64,000 nucleotides of DNA from Variovorax gracilis (GTDB taxonomy: Bacteria; Pseudomonadota; Gammaproteobacteria; Burkholderiales; Burkholderiaceae_C), in NCBI RefSeq assembly GCF_030317115.1, contig NZ_JASZYF010000007.1, positions 248,001 to 312,000 of the forward strand, given 5' to 3'. Made by a program: the position numbers and the translations under genes. This document shows, one piece after another, positions 9,032-17,568 of the stretch (position 1 is the first letter of the stretch; the number at the start of each line of letters is the position of its first letter). A model generated the notes under the pieces. That model was not told the origin of the DNA. It searched no databases and saw nothing but the letters and a program-made list of their open reading frames with translations.

Positions 9032-9499
9032 CTACCGATATGTTTGCAATACCCCCGTCAAGATGGCGATCCAAATTGCTGCAAACGTGAAGCTGCCGAA
9101 GTAGCTCGCAATCGGTGGGCTATTCGAGAATGCTTCAAGCCTGTGGAACGTGCGTGCCAAAACAACTTGCTCGACCTCTTGCCCCCGCGCGTTGTTTAGC
9201 TTCCGGAGCCTCCAAATTTCGAATGCAACGTACACCGAGGTACACGCAGTCGCAATACCTACCAGTGCGATCGTGACCCTGACCGGGCCCGGATATTTGA
9301 TCGTTGCGGCAGCGGTCTCTGTGAAGGTCGCGCCCAGGATCGTGAACAGCAGTGTGTTAACGGCGAAGTACGCCCCGTAGCTGATCCACACGATCTGCAT
9401 CAGAAGATGAAAGCTTGTTATCAGTTGTTGGTGCTCGAGACGAGCATCAACGATCCGTTGTTCCTGGTGCTTTGCATTGTCAATCACTGTAATCTGCAT
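9032..9499 (-). CDS. Hypothetical inner-membrane protein, three to four membrane segments
   Basis: 155 residues starting at an ATG preceded by GAGGT, 6 bases away; a longer frame reaches 9574 but has no such site. A charged N-terminus (about 30 residues with a helix of E, H and R) precedes hydrophobic segments around 31-62, 73-97 and 128-152. A short basic loop (WRLRKLNNARGQE) is presumably cytoplasmic. No family recognised. It is transcribed in the same direction as the recombinase but separated by 256 bases. Confidence 0.65.
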   Translation of the reverse strand: MQITVIDNAKHQEQRIVDARLEHQQLITSFHLLMQIVWISYGAYFAVNTLLFTILGATFTETAAATIKYPGPVRVTIALVGIATACTSVYVAFEIWRLRKLNNARGQEVEQVVLARTFHRLEAFSNSPPIASYFGSFTFAAIWIAILTGVLQTYR

Positions 9500-9621
9500 T
9501 GACGTACCTCGATCGAATTGGTTGAACGAACGCGCAATCTCGGCGCCCTCTGGAACGCGGGCGCTAGCGAGCAATATCTCCTGATCGGCGTTGAAGGTTC
9601 AACCCCAAACTTGCTTACGCA

Positions 9622-9805
9622 GCCGGATTTCGAGGACTGCTGCGGCAACGGGTGCGAGCCCTGCATCTTCGACCTGCACGACCTCGCCATGGACCGCTCG
9701 CATGGGGCCATCCCGAGGCGGCACCGGCAGCGAATGCTCGGCCGCCTGGTCTGTGGGCACCGATCGGCTCGGCCACCCTGCCCGGCTCGCAGCGAAAGCA
9801 GACCG
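9622..9805 (+). pseudogene. Degenerate copy of the small oxidoreductase-like gene
   Basis: The first about 79 bases match 9990-10068 with one difference and encode the same DFEDCCGNGCEPCIFDLHD core. After the shared AMDR codons this copy lacks about 27 bases that are present in the intact gene and then follows it imperfectly (CCATCCCGAGGCGG, and the downstream CCCTGCCCGGCTCGCAGCGA also occurs in both). The deletion destroys the end of the reading frame, so it is a decayed direct duplicate 368 bases upstream of the intact gene. Confidence 0.8.
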
Positions 9806-9944
9806 GCGGACTTGTGCGATCAAACGTCCGGTCCCTGACGCTATCCTGCCGGGCAGGACCCGCATCCTAGTGGTCACTCGGCAAGTCAAGATGCTCGACT
9901 AGACTGACCACGGTAGCCCATCCCGCAGCACGAATTCTCCAACC

Positions 9945-10130
9945 ATGACGCCGTCTGCCGTGTCCGACCCACAGCCGCAGCCTCCCCCGCAGCCGGATTT
10001 CGAAGACTGCTGCGGCAACGGGTGCGAGCCCTGCATCTTCGACCTGCACGACCTCGCCATGGACCGCTACCGACAGGCGCTGCGCGCGTGGCGCGAGCGC
10101 CATCCCGAGGCGGCGCCGGGCAGCGAATGA
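9945..10130 (+). CDS. Small oxidoreductase-like domain protein, 61 residues
   Basis: A short proline-rich start (SDPQPQPPPQPDFED) is followed by CCGNGCEPCIFDLH and DRYRQALRAWRERHPEA. This is the pattern of the oxidoreductase-like domain family (cysteines in CCxxGCxxCxxD followed by a helix), known in bacteria as stand-alone small proteins of unknown function and as an N-terminal domain in some eukaryotic enzymes. The four cysteines suggest metal binding. A broken duplicate precedes it. It converges with the SIR2 gene. Confidence 0.8.
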   Translation: MTPSAVSDPQPQPPPQPDFEDCCGNGCEPCIFDLHDLAMDRYRQALRAWRERHPEAAPGSE

Positions 10131-10347
10131 TCGTCCGCCAAGTCTGATGTTGGCACCGAACGGCCAAGACAGCCAAGTCGCCCTGCCCGGCTCGCAGCGA
10201 AAACGGCCTTCCAGCTTGGCAACGTCGGACGACTGCAACTCGCGCTCTGCGGTCTTTCACAGCACCCCGTGACGTCGCCCCCTATCAATCCTGCTCGTCG
10301 CGTGCCTAGTGCCCGCGAGGCGGCAGCCGTTCCGATCGCGACACGGT

Positions 10348-13300
10348 CTATCGCTTGACCCCGACTTGAGCCAACCCGTCATCGAGTTGCCGCCTCAGAG
10401 CAGGTGCAAGAGCAGGAATGCGGCCGGCAATAGTTCCGAGATCACCGGCGTGGTAGCCGACTACGCAACTGCACAGATAAATCAGCAACTGAGCCGTCTC
10501 GGCGGGGTAGCGCGTGACCAAGTCACTCTCTTTCAAACCGTACAGGACACCGCTGTGCTCGATGCGGACAGGGGGCGAGCGGACAACTAGCGTTACCGCG
10601 GTCGGGAACGATTCGCTGAGGTCTGGCAACCACTCGATCATGGCCCGAATTTCGGCCTCCTCTAATTTGACAGGGACAGCCTGCAGGCGGTCTTGCCAAT
10701 AGCGATGCAGCCAAGCGTCCCAGAGCTCCCGTCTGGCGGCAGGCTGCAACTGGCGGAGGTAATGGCCGACATGGGATGCGAAACCGATTCGGTCGTCCAC
10801 TGAGCCGTACTTGAAGAGGGCAGGCAGAAGGTGAGCCATCGGGTCGGTGACATGAAACACCGCCAGGGCCGCATAGAACTCGACAAAGCGACGCCGTCGA
10901 TCCGAGAAATCGACGTTGAGTCGTTCCAATGCTCCAATGAAAGCGGACATCAAAGCTTCGACCAACGCCGGATTCAGCCGGCCCCAGACGAGGAATCCGT
11001 CCCATGCTTGGCGGAACTTCTGGCGATCCTTGTCGCTGAAGAGCGGAACGACGTGTTGTCGCGTCCAGTCGTCGCTGAGTCTGAACAAGAAGGCAGTCTG
11101 ACTGGCCAGAAGGGAGCGACCTAAGCCGCCCTTCGATGTGGCGTCCTGAGCCACCACCGTGAACCATTGCCGGTAGTTGTCGGGTAGAACTCTTGCGATT
11201 CCTCCCTTGCCGTGCATGAACAGCGACAAGCCACTGATCCAGAACTCGACGATCACGCCGGCCGGTCGGTTGATGGCGCGCGACAGCCAGTTGTCAACAT
11301 CCTCGTCCTCAGCGTTAGACGGGAGAGCCTGCCAGACAGGTAGCGCGATTGCGTTGGCGTCTTCGAGCAGATCAAGGGCGAATGGCTTGCCGCCGTCCCT
11401 GACGAGCGCGTAGAGCAGATTCGCAACATCGTATGCGTGCGCTTCTCGCAATTCCCGCCTTGACGCAACAGCCAGCAGCCTGCGCCAGCCATCCACCCCA
11501 AGTTCGGCTTCCTGCAATCCTCGAATCACAGCGGGCCAAAGGTCCGATGGCCATAGCAGCCTTTCGCTCAAAGCCTCCGCGAATGCGAACGCCCAACTTG
11601 ATTCCTGCTTGCAGGCGTCGCGGACGCTCGCTATCAAGCCGTCCCTGTCGGCCCCGTCGAAGCGGGTACCGTTGAAGTTGAGCAAGTCATCGAGTTGCTC
11701 ACCGGGGGTGCGAGCCAAAAGCTCTTCAACGGACCAAGGGCTTTGCGAACCTACCCATTCCGCCGAACCCGTCCAATGAGTGAGATCGGGATGGTCGGAG
11801 GGAATCCAGTGCGGATACTGGGCGGTGATCGGCGCCAGTGCCGCTCCAGCCAGCGGGCAATCCGGCTTCGACTGCAGCAACCATGAGAGCCAGTTGAAAT
11901 GCGCGCGTGCGGTTCGCATCTCGGCGGATTTGTCATCGCTCGCCGGCAATGTGTGTGCGAGCACGGCGTTCACAATAGCTTGGCGCATCTCTTCACTCGC
12001 CTTTCCGAAGCTCAGAAACGCCGCACGGTGAATCTCGTGATGTTCCAAGAAATTGTTCAGATCGACTCGATTCAGAAGCCATCTCAAGCGCTCGTCGGCC
12101 GACATTTGCGGAAGAACTGTAGTCGCGTGAATCGCCAGTCGCCGTAGCAAGGGGACGTCCGAGGCAATGAGTCTTTCGATCCATGAGTTGGCCAGAGCGG
12201 GCGTATTCCCTGCAAGCCATTCGAGAGCATCACGAGCCGCATCGATCAACACGTCAATTGCTTCCGGGTGCCGATCCTGCTCGTGGGCCTCTATCGCTGC
12301 CCGGCCATAGCTCACCGAATCCCAATCCTGAGTCGCAACCTCCCAGGCCCTGAGATCGTGATGCATCTCTTCCAGACGCTGGGAGATTCCAGAAAGCAAT
12401 GGCTGCGCTGTCGAAGCGATCTGAGGTTGTAGATGTTTGGTCCAGACCTCATTCATGGACCAGTGGTCAGCGCGCAGGACGCATTCGGCGTCTATTCCTC
12501 GTTGCTCGCCATCTTTCAGCTCGTGCCAGACGAATTTAGGTTTGATGTTGAGCCTGTGTTGCCCCATTGAGAGCAAGACCTTCAGCGTCAGCCCGGGGAG
12601 GCCCTGGTCACCACACCGTTCGGCGAGCCACGGCAGCACGTGATGATCTGTGGCGGCGGGTGCCGTGGCGAGCAAGATCGACACCCAGCGCTTGAGTGCG
12701 GACTCCTCCAGCGGCTTATCCTTCACGACGCCCAGTTCACGGCCGATGGACCACCAAAAATTGGGGTTCAGTCTCATGCCATGTTTGGCAAGCAAGTCGA
12801 AGATCACGTTTGGATGTTCGATAGCAAAATGCTCTGCCAGCCACCATGCTAAGAGCTTGTCTCGCTCGCTCAGTTCTGCTGGGGAGAACAGTGCATCGAG
12901 ATGCTTACGGGCACCTAACCACTCGGGCCATTCCGCGCTTCGTGCGACATTGGTGAGAAAGCGCGTGGTGTGCACCTCACGAAGCGCCTGTTCGACTTCG
13001 CCGCTGGCTTCCGCGTCGGCCGGGGGCTCTCTCCCGCCGATCTCCGCCATGCGGGTCTGCCAGTCCAAGGCCCCACGCGTCGCGCGCTCAGCGAGCATTT
13101 GAACGCCGTCGTAAAGCTCTTGATAGGCGCTAGGACCCTTACCTCGATTGAACCGAACAGGCTTGATGCCAAGGAGGTCCCAGCTTCCATCTTCGTCAGT
13201 GAGGGCGAAGCGTCCGACTGCAACCTCGGCGGGCAGCGCGCGGGCGAGATAGTTCATCACCACATCGTTGTGGCTATAGCCCACGAATAGCACCGTGTAT

Positions 13301-13863
13301 CGGCGAAAGACATCCAAGAGGAAGCGTCTGGCCCAACCTTCGGTCAGGTAGGCCCGACCAAAGTCCGCATCGGTCAGGACCAGGTCTCGCGCATGTGGAA
13401 GCGCACCGTGCACATGGACGATGCCGGTAAAGTCGTAGCCGAGAGGCAGGGCCGGAGCGTGATAAACGCGCGGCTCTGAGCCGAACAAGGCGTTGGCTGC
13501 TGTTTCGAAGTGTCGATCGAAGTTTGTGGTCACGACCCGAACTCTCTCTGCCGTGCGAAAGAGGCGCAGCAGAGAACAATGCAGAGCATTCGGAGCACTT
13601 CCAACAGGAGACAACGATTGGGCCGCGCGCTCGTGTACTGCTACCTTGCGATGCTGCAGCGTTCCCAGAAAGCGGTCGAGTGGCTCTGACTCGGTTGGAG
13701 CCAGGCCAGTGCCCAGCGCGATGTCGTTGGCGAGTTTCCAGAAGCTGGCTAGATTGGATGGCGACCCCATTGAAACCCCGGCACCGGCAAACACGACGAG
13801 GTTGTCGTCGCGCAGCGCATCGAGAATGCAGTCGTCGAATTCGATCGTGCCCAGCCTTGTCAT
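10348..13863 (-). CDS. Large SIR2-domain protein, candidate anti-phage defence NADase
   Basis: 1171 residues. The first about 270 form a SIR2-like Rossmann domain: VVFAGAGVSMG (residues 23-33) for NAD binding, TTNFDRHFE (112-120), histidine H152 in HVHGALPH and LFVGYSHND (192-200). No zinc-ribbon cysteines are seen, which is typical of the prokaryotic defence-type SIR2 domains rather than deacetylases. The remaining about 900 residues are helical, leucine- and tryptophan-rich and without a motif I can name; in defence sirtuins such C-terminal regions act as sensors of phage proteins. Known relatives (DSR-type proteins) deplete NAD+ on infection. It stands alone, next to a recombinase, small duplicated genes and toxin relics, which fits a defence island. 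Function inferred from domain and context only. Confidence 0.85.
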   Translation of the reverse strand: MTRLGTIEFDDCILDALRDDNLVVFAGAGVSMGSPSNLASFWKLANDIALGTGLAPTESEPLDRFLGTLQHRKVAVHERAAQSLSPVGSAPNALHCSLLRLFRTAERVRVVTTNFDRHFETAANALFGSEPRVYHAPALPLGYDFTGIVHVHGALPHARDLVLTDADFGRAYLTEGWARRFLLDVFRRYTVLFVGYSHNDVVMNYLARALPAEVAVGRFALTDEDGSWDLLGIKPVRFNRGKGPSAYQELYDGVQMLAERATRGALDWQTRMAEIGGREPPADAEASGEVEQALREVHTTRFLTNVARSAEWPEWLGARKHLDALFSPAELSERDKLLAWWLAEHFAIEHPNVIFDLLAKHGMRLNPNFWWSIGRELGVVKDKPLEESALKRWVSILLATAPAATDHHVLPWLAERCGDQGLPGLTLKVLLSMGQHRLNIKPKFVWHELKDGEQRGIDAECVLRADHWSMNEVWTKHLQPQIASTAQPLLSGISQRLEEMHHDLRAWEVATQDWDSVSYGRAAIEAHEQDRHPEAIDVLIDAARDALEWLAGNTPALANSWIERLIASDVPLLRRLAIHATTVLPQMSADERLRWLLNRVDLNNFLEHHEIHRAAFLSFGKASEEMRQAIVNAVLAHTLPASDDKSAEMRTARAHFNWLSWLLQSKPDCPLAGAALAPITAQYPHWIPSDHPDLTHWTGSAEWVGSQSPWSVEELLARTPGEQLDDLLNFNGTRFDGADRDGLIASVRDACKQESSWAFAFAEALSERLLWPSDLWPAVIRGLQEAELGVDGWRRLLAVASRRELREAHAYDVANLLYALVRDGGKPFALDLLEDANAIALPVWQALPSNAEDEDVDNWLSRAINRPAGVIVEFWISGLSLFMHGKGGIARVLPDNYRQWFTVVAQDATSKGGLGRSLLASQTAFLFRLSDDWTRQHVVPLFSDKDRQKFRQAWDGFLVWGRLNPALVEALMSAFIGALERLNVDFSDRRRRFVEFYAALAVFHVTDPMAHLLPALFKYGSVDDRIGFASHVGHYLRQLQPAARRELWDAWLHRYWQDRLQAVPVKLEEAEIRAMIEWLPDLSESFPTAVTLVVRSPPVRIEHSGVLYGLKESDLVTRYPAETAQLLIYLCSCVVGYHAGDLGTIAGRIPALAPALRRQLDDGLAQVGVKR

Positions 13864-14325
13864 TGTGCGTCTCGCGTTGTACCTGAAGTTGTCGATTGAT
13901 GGGTTGCATCAGAAATCGATACGCCGTCCTGGCGCGCGACTATCCGGATGTGCAGCCGTTTGGCGGAACGATGCACGCAGCTAGTTCTATGGGAAGTTGG
14001 GGCGGGGCTTGTTGTGGTGCGGGCTCGGTGCGGTCTGGATCGCTCATAGGGGCGCATCATGCACCCTGGAATGACCGCCCTACAGCCCCAAGCAGTCGAC
14101 TAGATTCGCTACCGCGAACTTCCGCAACCAGTCTGAACCACTCGCTCCGATGCGACTTTAGATCGGCAGGGCGATCCGCCCTGCGCGGCGGCTGCTGATC
14201 GATGGTCGCGCGACCCGAGGGCGACTCGGTCCGGAGCCCGGGCCAAATTTGGCCGAGTGGCTGCCATGTTCAGCGCCGGCCATGCCGCGAAGAATTTGCT
14301 CCTGTCATTCACCCAGGAGCACACC
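13864..14325. other. Intergenic region with a GC-rich inverted repeat
   Basis: No gene seen in about 460 bases between the divergent SIR2 gene and the ferritin-like gene. It must hold both promoters. An 8-bp perfect stem with 3-base loop (14166-14173 with 14177-14184, GCAGGGCG) is present; no T-run follows, so I do not call it a terminator. Confidence 0.4.
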
Positions 14326-15294
14326 ATGCAAGCCTCTCTCGTCAGCACCGATTCCTACGCCAAGGTCATTCACAACTCCAAGCGCGTGCGCTGGGACATA
14401 GAAGGCGATGTTCTGCGCGGCCGCCGCTTCGATCTGAGCAAACCGTTTCTTCCCGCGGGATTGTCTCTGGTCGACGAACTCGGCTACATGCAGGTCGGCG
14501 ATCGACGTCTCCTCAGCCAAATTCAAGGCCGGAGCTATGCATACATCTTCGGTCTGGTCGAGCGATTCATCAGCGTCAAGATGCTGGAGATCGGCCGCGC
14601 GCATGCGATGGGCGACCAGGTGGCGCTGGAAGCCCTGGTGCGGATGACGGACGAAGAGATCAAGCATCAGGAGCTGTTCCGCCGGCTCGAGACCTTGATG
14701 GACGCCGACATGCCCGCCGGCTACCGCCCCGCGGCGGAGCCGAACGCCGTGGCCGCCGCGGTGCTCAGCAAGAGTACCTGGGCCGTGCTGGCACTCACGC
14801 TGCACATAGAGCTGTTCACGCAGGCACACTACCGCGCCAGCATCGCCGCCGAGGCCGACATCTGCGAGTTGTGGCGCGATGTGTTCCTCTTCCACTGGAA
14901 GGAGGAATCGCAACACGCCATGCTCGACGAACTCGAGCTCCGGCAGGAAGACGCCCTGCTCGACAACGCGCATCGCGATGCGGCCGTGGGCGAGCTGATC
15001 GAGTTGGTCGGCGCCGTTGACGGCATCCTGCAGGCCCAGGCTGCCGCCGATGCGGCTTACTTCTTCGCGGTGGCGACGGGCCGGTTCACCGGCGCGCAGC
15101 AAGAGCAGATCGCGGCGACCTTCCTCAAGGCCTACCGCTGGCAATACATCGTTTCCGGCGCGATGCAGCCTCGGTTCCAGAAGGTGCTGTTCGCGATGCT
15201 GAGCGCTGAGCAGGCGGAGCGGGTCAACAGCGCCTTGGCGCCGCTGCTGTCGATCGCCCCGTCCGAAGGTTCGCCCATCGTCGCAATGGCCTGA
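14326..15294 (+). CDS. Ferritin-like di-iron protein of unknown function
   Basis: 322 residues; AGGAG lies 6 bases before this ATG, so the longer frame from 14257 is not used. Four helices carry carboxylate and ExxH signatures of the ferritin-like di-iron fold: E in YIFGLVERFI, EEIKHQELF, E in LHIELFTQAHY and EESQHAML. That arrangement suggests an oxygen-activating or metal-storing di-iron centre, but residues outside these motifs do not identify an enzyme such as AurF. No signal peptide. It converges with an AraC-type regulator gene, which may or may not control it. Confidence 0.7.
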   Translation: MQASLVSTDSYAKVIHNSKRVRWDIEGDVLRGRRFDLSKPFLPAGLSLVDELGYMQVGDRRLLSQIQGRSYAYIFGLVERFISVKMLEIGRAHAMGDQVALEALVRMTDEEIKHQELFRRLETLMDADMPAGYRPAAEPNAVAAAVLSKSTWAVLALTLHIELFTQAHYRASIAAEADICELWRDVFLFHWKEESQHAMLDELELRQEDALLDNAHRDAAVGELIELVGAVDGILQAQAAADAAYFFAVATGRFTGAQQEQIAATFLKAYRWQYIVSGAMQPRFQKVLFAMLSAEQAERVNSALAPLLSIAPSEGSPIVAMA

Positions 15295-15344
15295 ACGCTA
15301 GCAGCGCGGCCAGACGTGTCGATGGCCTACGCCGAACACATGCG

Positions 15345-16319
15345 TTATGCCGATGTGCCGATCCCTGGCGGGCCGTTCACGCGCCGCCAGGTCGCCGGAG
15401 GCATTCCGAACTCGCGCCGGAACGCGCGACTGAACGTCGCGTCCGTTTCGTAGCCCACTTCTTCGGCGACACGGGCGACGCTCAGCGAGCTGCGTCGCAG
15501 GTAGTTCGTGGCAAGCGCCATGCGCCAGCCGCCGAGGTATTGCATCGGCGACTTGCCGACGAAGTGCGTGAACCTTTCGGCGAGGACCGACCGCGACACG
15601 CCCACCTCGCGGGCCATCGCCTCCACCGTCCAGGCGTGCGCGGGCCGTGCATGCATCAGCGCCAGACACTGGCCGACGGCCCGGTCGCGTAGCCCGGCCA
15701 ACCAGCCGGTCTGCTCCGGCGGGAGCTCCGCTATGTACCGGCGCAAGGTCTCCACGACCATCACCTCCGACAACTTGGCCAACACGCCTTCGGCCCCGGG
15801 GCCTAGCGAGTTCGCTTCCTGCGCGACGTGCCGAAGCGATGCCTCCAGCCAGTGCGTCTCGCCCACGCTGCGCAAGCTGATCGTTGCCAGGCGCGGCAGC
15901 GCCGTCAGGAGGGGCTGGATCAGCCGAGGGTCGCACACCATGTAGCCGCAGATTAGCCTGGTCGCGTCGCCGCCGCCGCCGAAATGTAGTAGCTTCGGAC
16001 GCTCTCGCAGGACCTCGTGAGCGTCCAGATGCAGCACATCGGCATCGGGCGACGATGACATCGTGTGCGCATCGCCGTGCGGAATGAGGATGACGTCGCC
16101 ACTTTGCAAGCGCTGTATTTCATGGCCCTTGAGCGCGATCCGGCACGAGCCTTCCAGCACGTAGTGATAAAGCAGCACCCTCTCGGCACCCAGCGCCAAC
16201 GTGCGCGCGATCGTCGTCTCAGCAGGCGTCTCGACGCACCAAGGCGCCGTGAAGCGAGCATTGAAGAAGAGCGCGCCATTGAGTTGCACGACCTTCAGGA
16301 TTTCGGACAGGGCATCCAC
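15345..16319 (-). CDS. AraC-family transcriptional regulator with cupin sensor domain
   Basis: 324 residues. The N-terminal about 180 form a cupin-type effector domain (HYVLEGSCRIAL, GDVILIPHGDAH). The C-terminal AraC double helix-turn-helix runs from about residue 220 (MAREVGVSRSVLAERF, PMQYLGGWRMALA, VARVAEEVGYETDATFSRAF, FGMPPATWR). This is the cupin_6-type AraC subgroup that often regulates detoxification or stress genes. It converges with the ferritin-like gene; its upstream neighbour is repeat-rich DNA, so its target is not obvious. Confidence 0.9.
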   Translation of the reverse strand: MDALSEILKVVQLNGALFFNARFTAPWCVETPAETTIARTLALGAERVLLYHYVLEGSCRIALKGHEIQRLQSGDVILIPHGDAHTMSSSPDADVLHLDAHEVLRERPKLLHFGGGGDATRLICGYMVCDPRLIQPLLTALPRLATISLRSVGETHWLEASLRHVAQEANSLGPGAEGVLAKLSEVMVVETLRRYIAELPPEQTGWLAGLRDRAVGQCLALMHARPAHAWTVEAMAREVGVSRSVLAERFTHFVGKSPMQYLGGWRMALATNYLRRSSLSVARVAEEVGYETDATFSRAFRREFGMPPATWRRVNGPPGIGTSA

Positions 16320-16790
16320 CTTTGGAATTTAAGCGGAAGGCGGTTGGCGCGGCAATGCGTGGCTGGCTGCGACACGAATTGGACCCAAAGCACGTTGGCC
16401 CAACTACGTGCACCCGGTTTCCCAACTTCGGCTTCCAGGAGTAGCTGACGTTGTTGGACACGCCGGCAAGCTTCCGCTGTCAGTCTGGAAGAGCCTTTCC
16501 GCCCGCTCCAGCCTCGAAGCCTCGCGACCTCGGTTAGGGGCCATAACCGGGCCGAATGGTGGCAATTCCCCAATTCCGCTCCGGCCGCATTCCCTTCGGC
16601 GCGGCTCGACCCGGGCCGCGACCCACTGGGCGACCCCGCTGCCCGCTCGCCGGCGCCGGCCTCGCGCTCACGATGCGACTCCCCGCCAACGGCTCCGCAC
16701 GGCCCACCAGCGCGCGAAGGCGAGTTGAATGCATGACGATGCTCACCTACCTTCAAAACCAGTCTTGAGGCGCTCCCGCAGCGCGGATTT
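16320..16790. other. Intergenic region dominated by a dispersed repeat
   Basis: About 470 bases without a supportable gene, containing repeat copy 16537-16657 and, on the left, the promoter region of the AraC gene. The open frames read through the repeat and are not convincing. Confidence 0.5.
16537..16657 (+). repeat. About 120-bp dispersed repeat, copy 1
   Basis: Runs from GGGGCCATAACC to CGCCGGCGCC and matches 25365-25485 over its whole length with scattered substitutions (shared blocks include GGCCGAATGGTGGCAATT and CCCTTCGGCG). Same orientation in both places, 8.8 kb apart. No transposase or clear terminal inverted repeats accompany it. Confidence 0.75.
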
Positions 16791-17330
16791 CTACTCCCCT
16801 TCTCTAACCTCCTCGAGCATCGTCTGCGCTTCGTCTTGAAGCACGTCCAACACCCGGCAGAAAACCTCATACTCCGCCGGTTCCAAGCGTGCTTGCAACC
16901 TTGCCTGCCGTTGCAGCGAGTGTGGAATTCCACTCCGTAGGCATTCGACGCCGGCGGGCGTCAACGACAAGATTTGCTTGCGGCGATCGCCAGCGTCGCT
17001 GACCTGAGTGATCAACCCTTTTTCCGTCAGTTCCAAGGCGACGCGACTGACCTGGCTATGGTCAAAGCTCGCCATGCGAGCAACTGTCCCAGAAGGCGAC
17101 GTGCCGAGTCGATTCAAGATGACAAGGCACCGCCACTGCCGGCTCGTCAGGCCTATCGAACTTTGCACCGAAGCATCCACGAGCCTCGATAAGGCCTGCG
17201 CGAGCACAGAAACCCGGTAGGTGATCAGGGCCTCTGGCGAATGGGCCGCGACCTGAGAGACAGAAGCTCGCCGCTGCTTCTTTTGTGAAGACGGCAGCCT
17301 TGCGTCGTTTGCTGTGGCACTCGTTGTCAT
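16791..17330 (-). CDS. MarR-family transcriptional regulator
   Basis: 179 residues from the ATG chosen (GGGGA 11 bases upstream; ATG at 17339 is the alternative). The winged helix is clear: SSIGLTSRQWRCLVILNRLG, SGTVARMASFDHSQVSRVAL, ELTEKGLITQ, then DAGDRRKQILSLTPAG for the wing. The N-terminal about 25 residues are polar and likely disordered. It is divergent from the CoA-transferase operon, and a perfect 9+9 palindrome sits over that operon's promoter, so it probably represses the operon (and perhaps itself) until a CoA-ester or acid ligand is present. Confidence 0.9.
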   Translation of the reverse strand: MTTSATANDARLPSSQKKQRRASVSQVAAHSPEALITYRVSVLAQALSRLVDASVQSSIGLTSRQWRCLVILNRLGTSPSGTVARMASFDHSQVSRVALELTEKGLITQVSDAGDRRKQILSLTPAGVECLRSGIPHSLQRQARLQARLEPAEYEVFCRVLDVLQDEAQTMLEEVREGE

Positions 17331-17496
17331 GGCACGCATTTTCCCCGATTCATGAACGATTTGGACCTTTTGGTGCTGGTGTGTTGCGGCCGCGGAGCCA
17401 CGCCGTGCCCTGGGCCTGAGTTCTGACACCTTCAGGCCGAGGCGAGGCACGCATCCCGAGTGCCTGGGCCGGTGCCCTTGGCCCTGGCCCTTACTT

Positions 17497-17529
17497 TATG
17501 TGCTACTGCAATGGTTGCCATAGCACATA
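17497..17529. promoter_or_regulatory. Palindromic operator, probable MarR site
   Basis: TATGTGCTA and its exact reverse complement TAGCACATA are separated by 15 bases. The right arm lies between the -35 and -10 elements of the promoter driving the CoA-transferase operon and is thus well placed for repression. The binding protein is inferred from the divergent marR gene. Confidence 0.7.
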
Positions 17530-17543
17530 TTATTCGATACTAT
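17515..17543 (+). promoter_or_regulatory. Sigma-70-type promoter of the CoA-transferase operon
   Basis: TTGCCA (17515-17520), 17-base spacer, TACTAT (17538-17543), then GGAG at 17559-17562 and the ATG at 17569. The -35 box overlaps the centre of the palindrome. Confidence 0.65.
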
Positions 17544-17568
17544 TCGGATCTCACCTTCGGAGACACGC

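Noticed and set aside
9622-10068. Repeat pair considered as a CRISPR array
   Set aside because: Only two units of about 79 bases lying in a coding sequence; no short regular repeats and spacers, no cas genes anywhere in the window.
14166-14184. GC-rich hairpin as a terminator of the SIR2 gene or a riboswitch
   Set aside because: It is on the upstream side of both flanking genes and has no T-run; no riboswitch core recognised.
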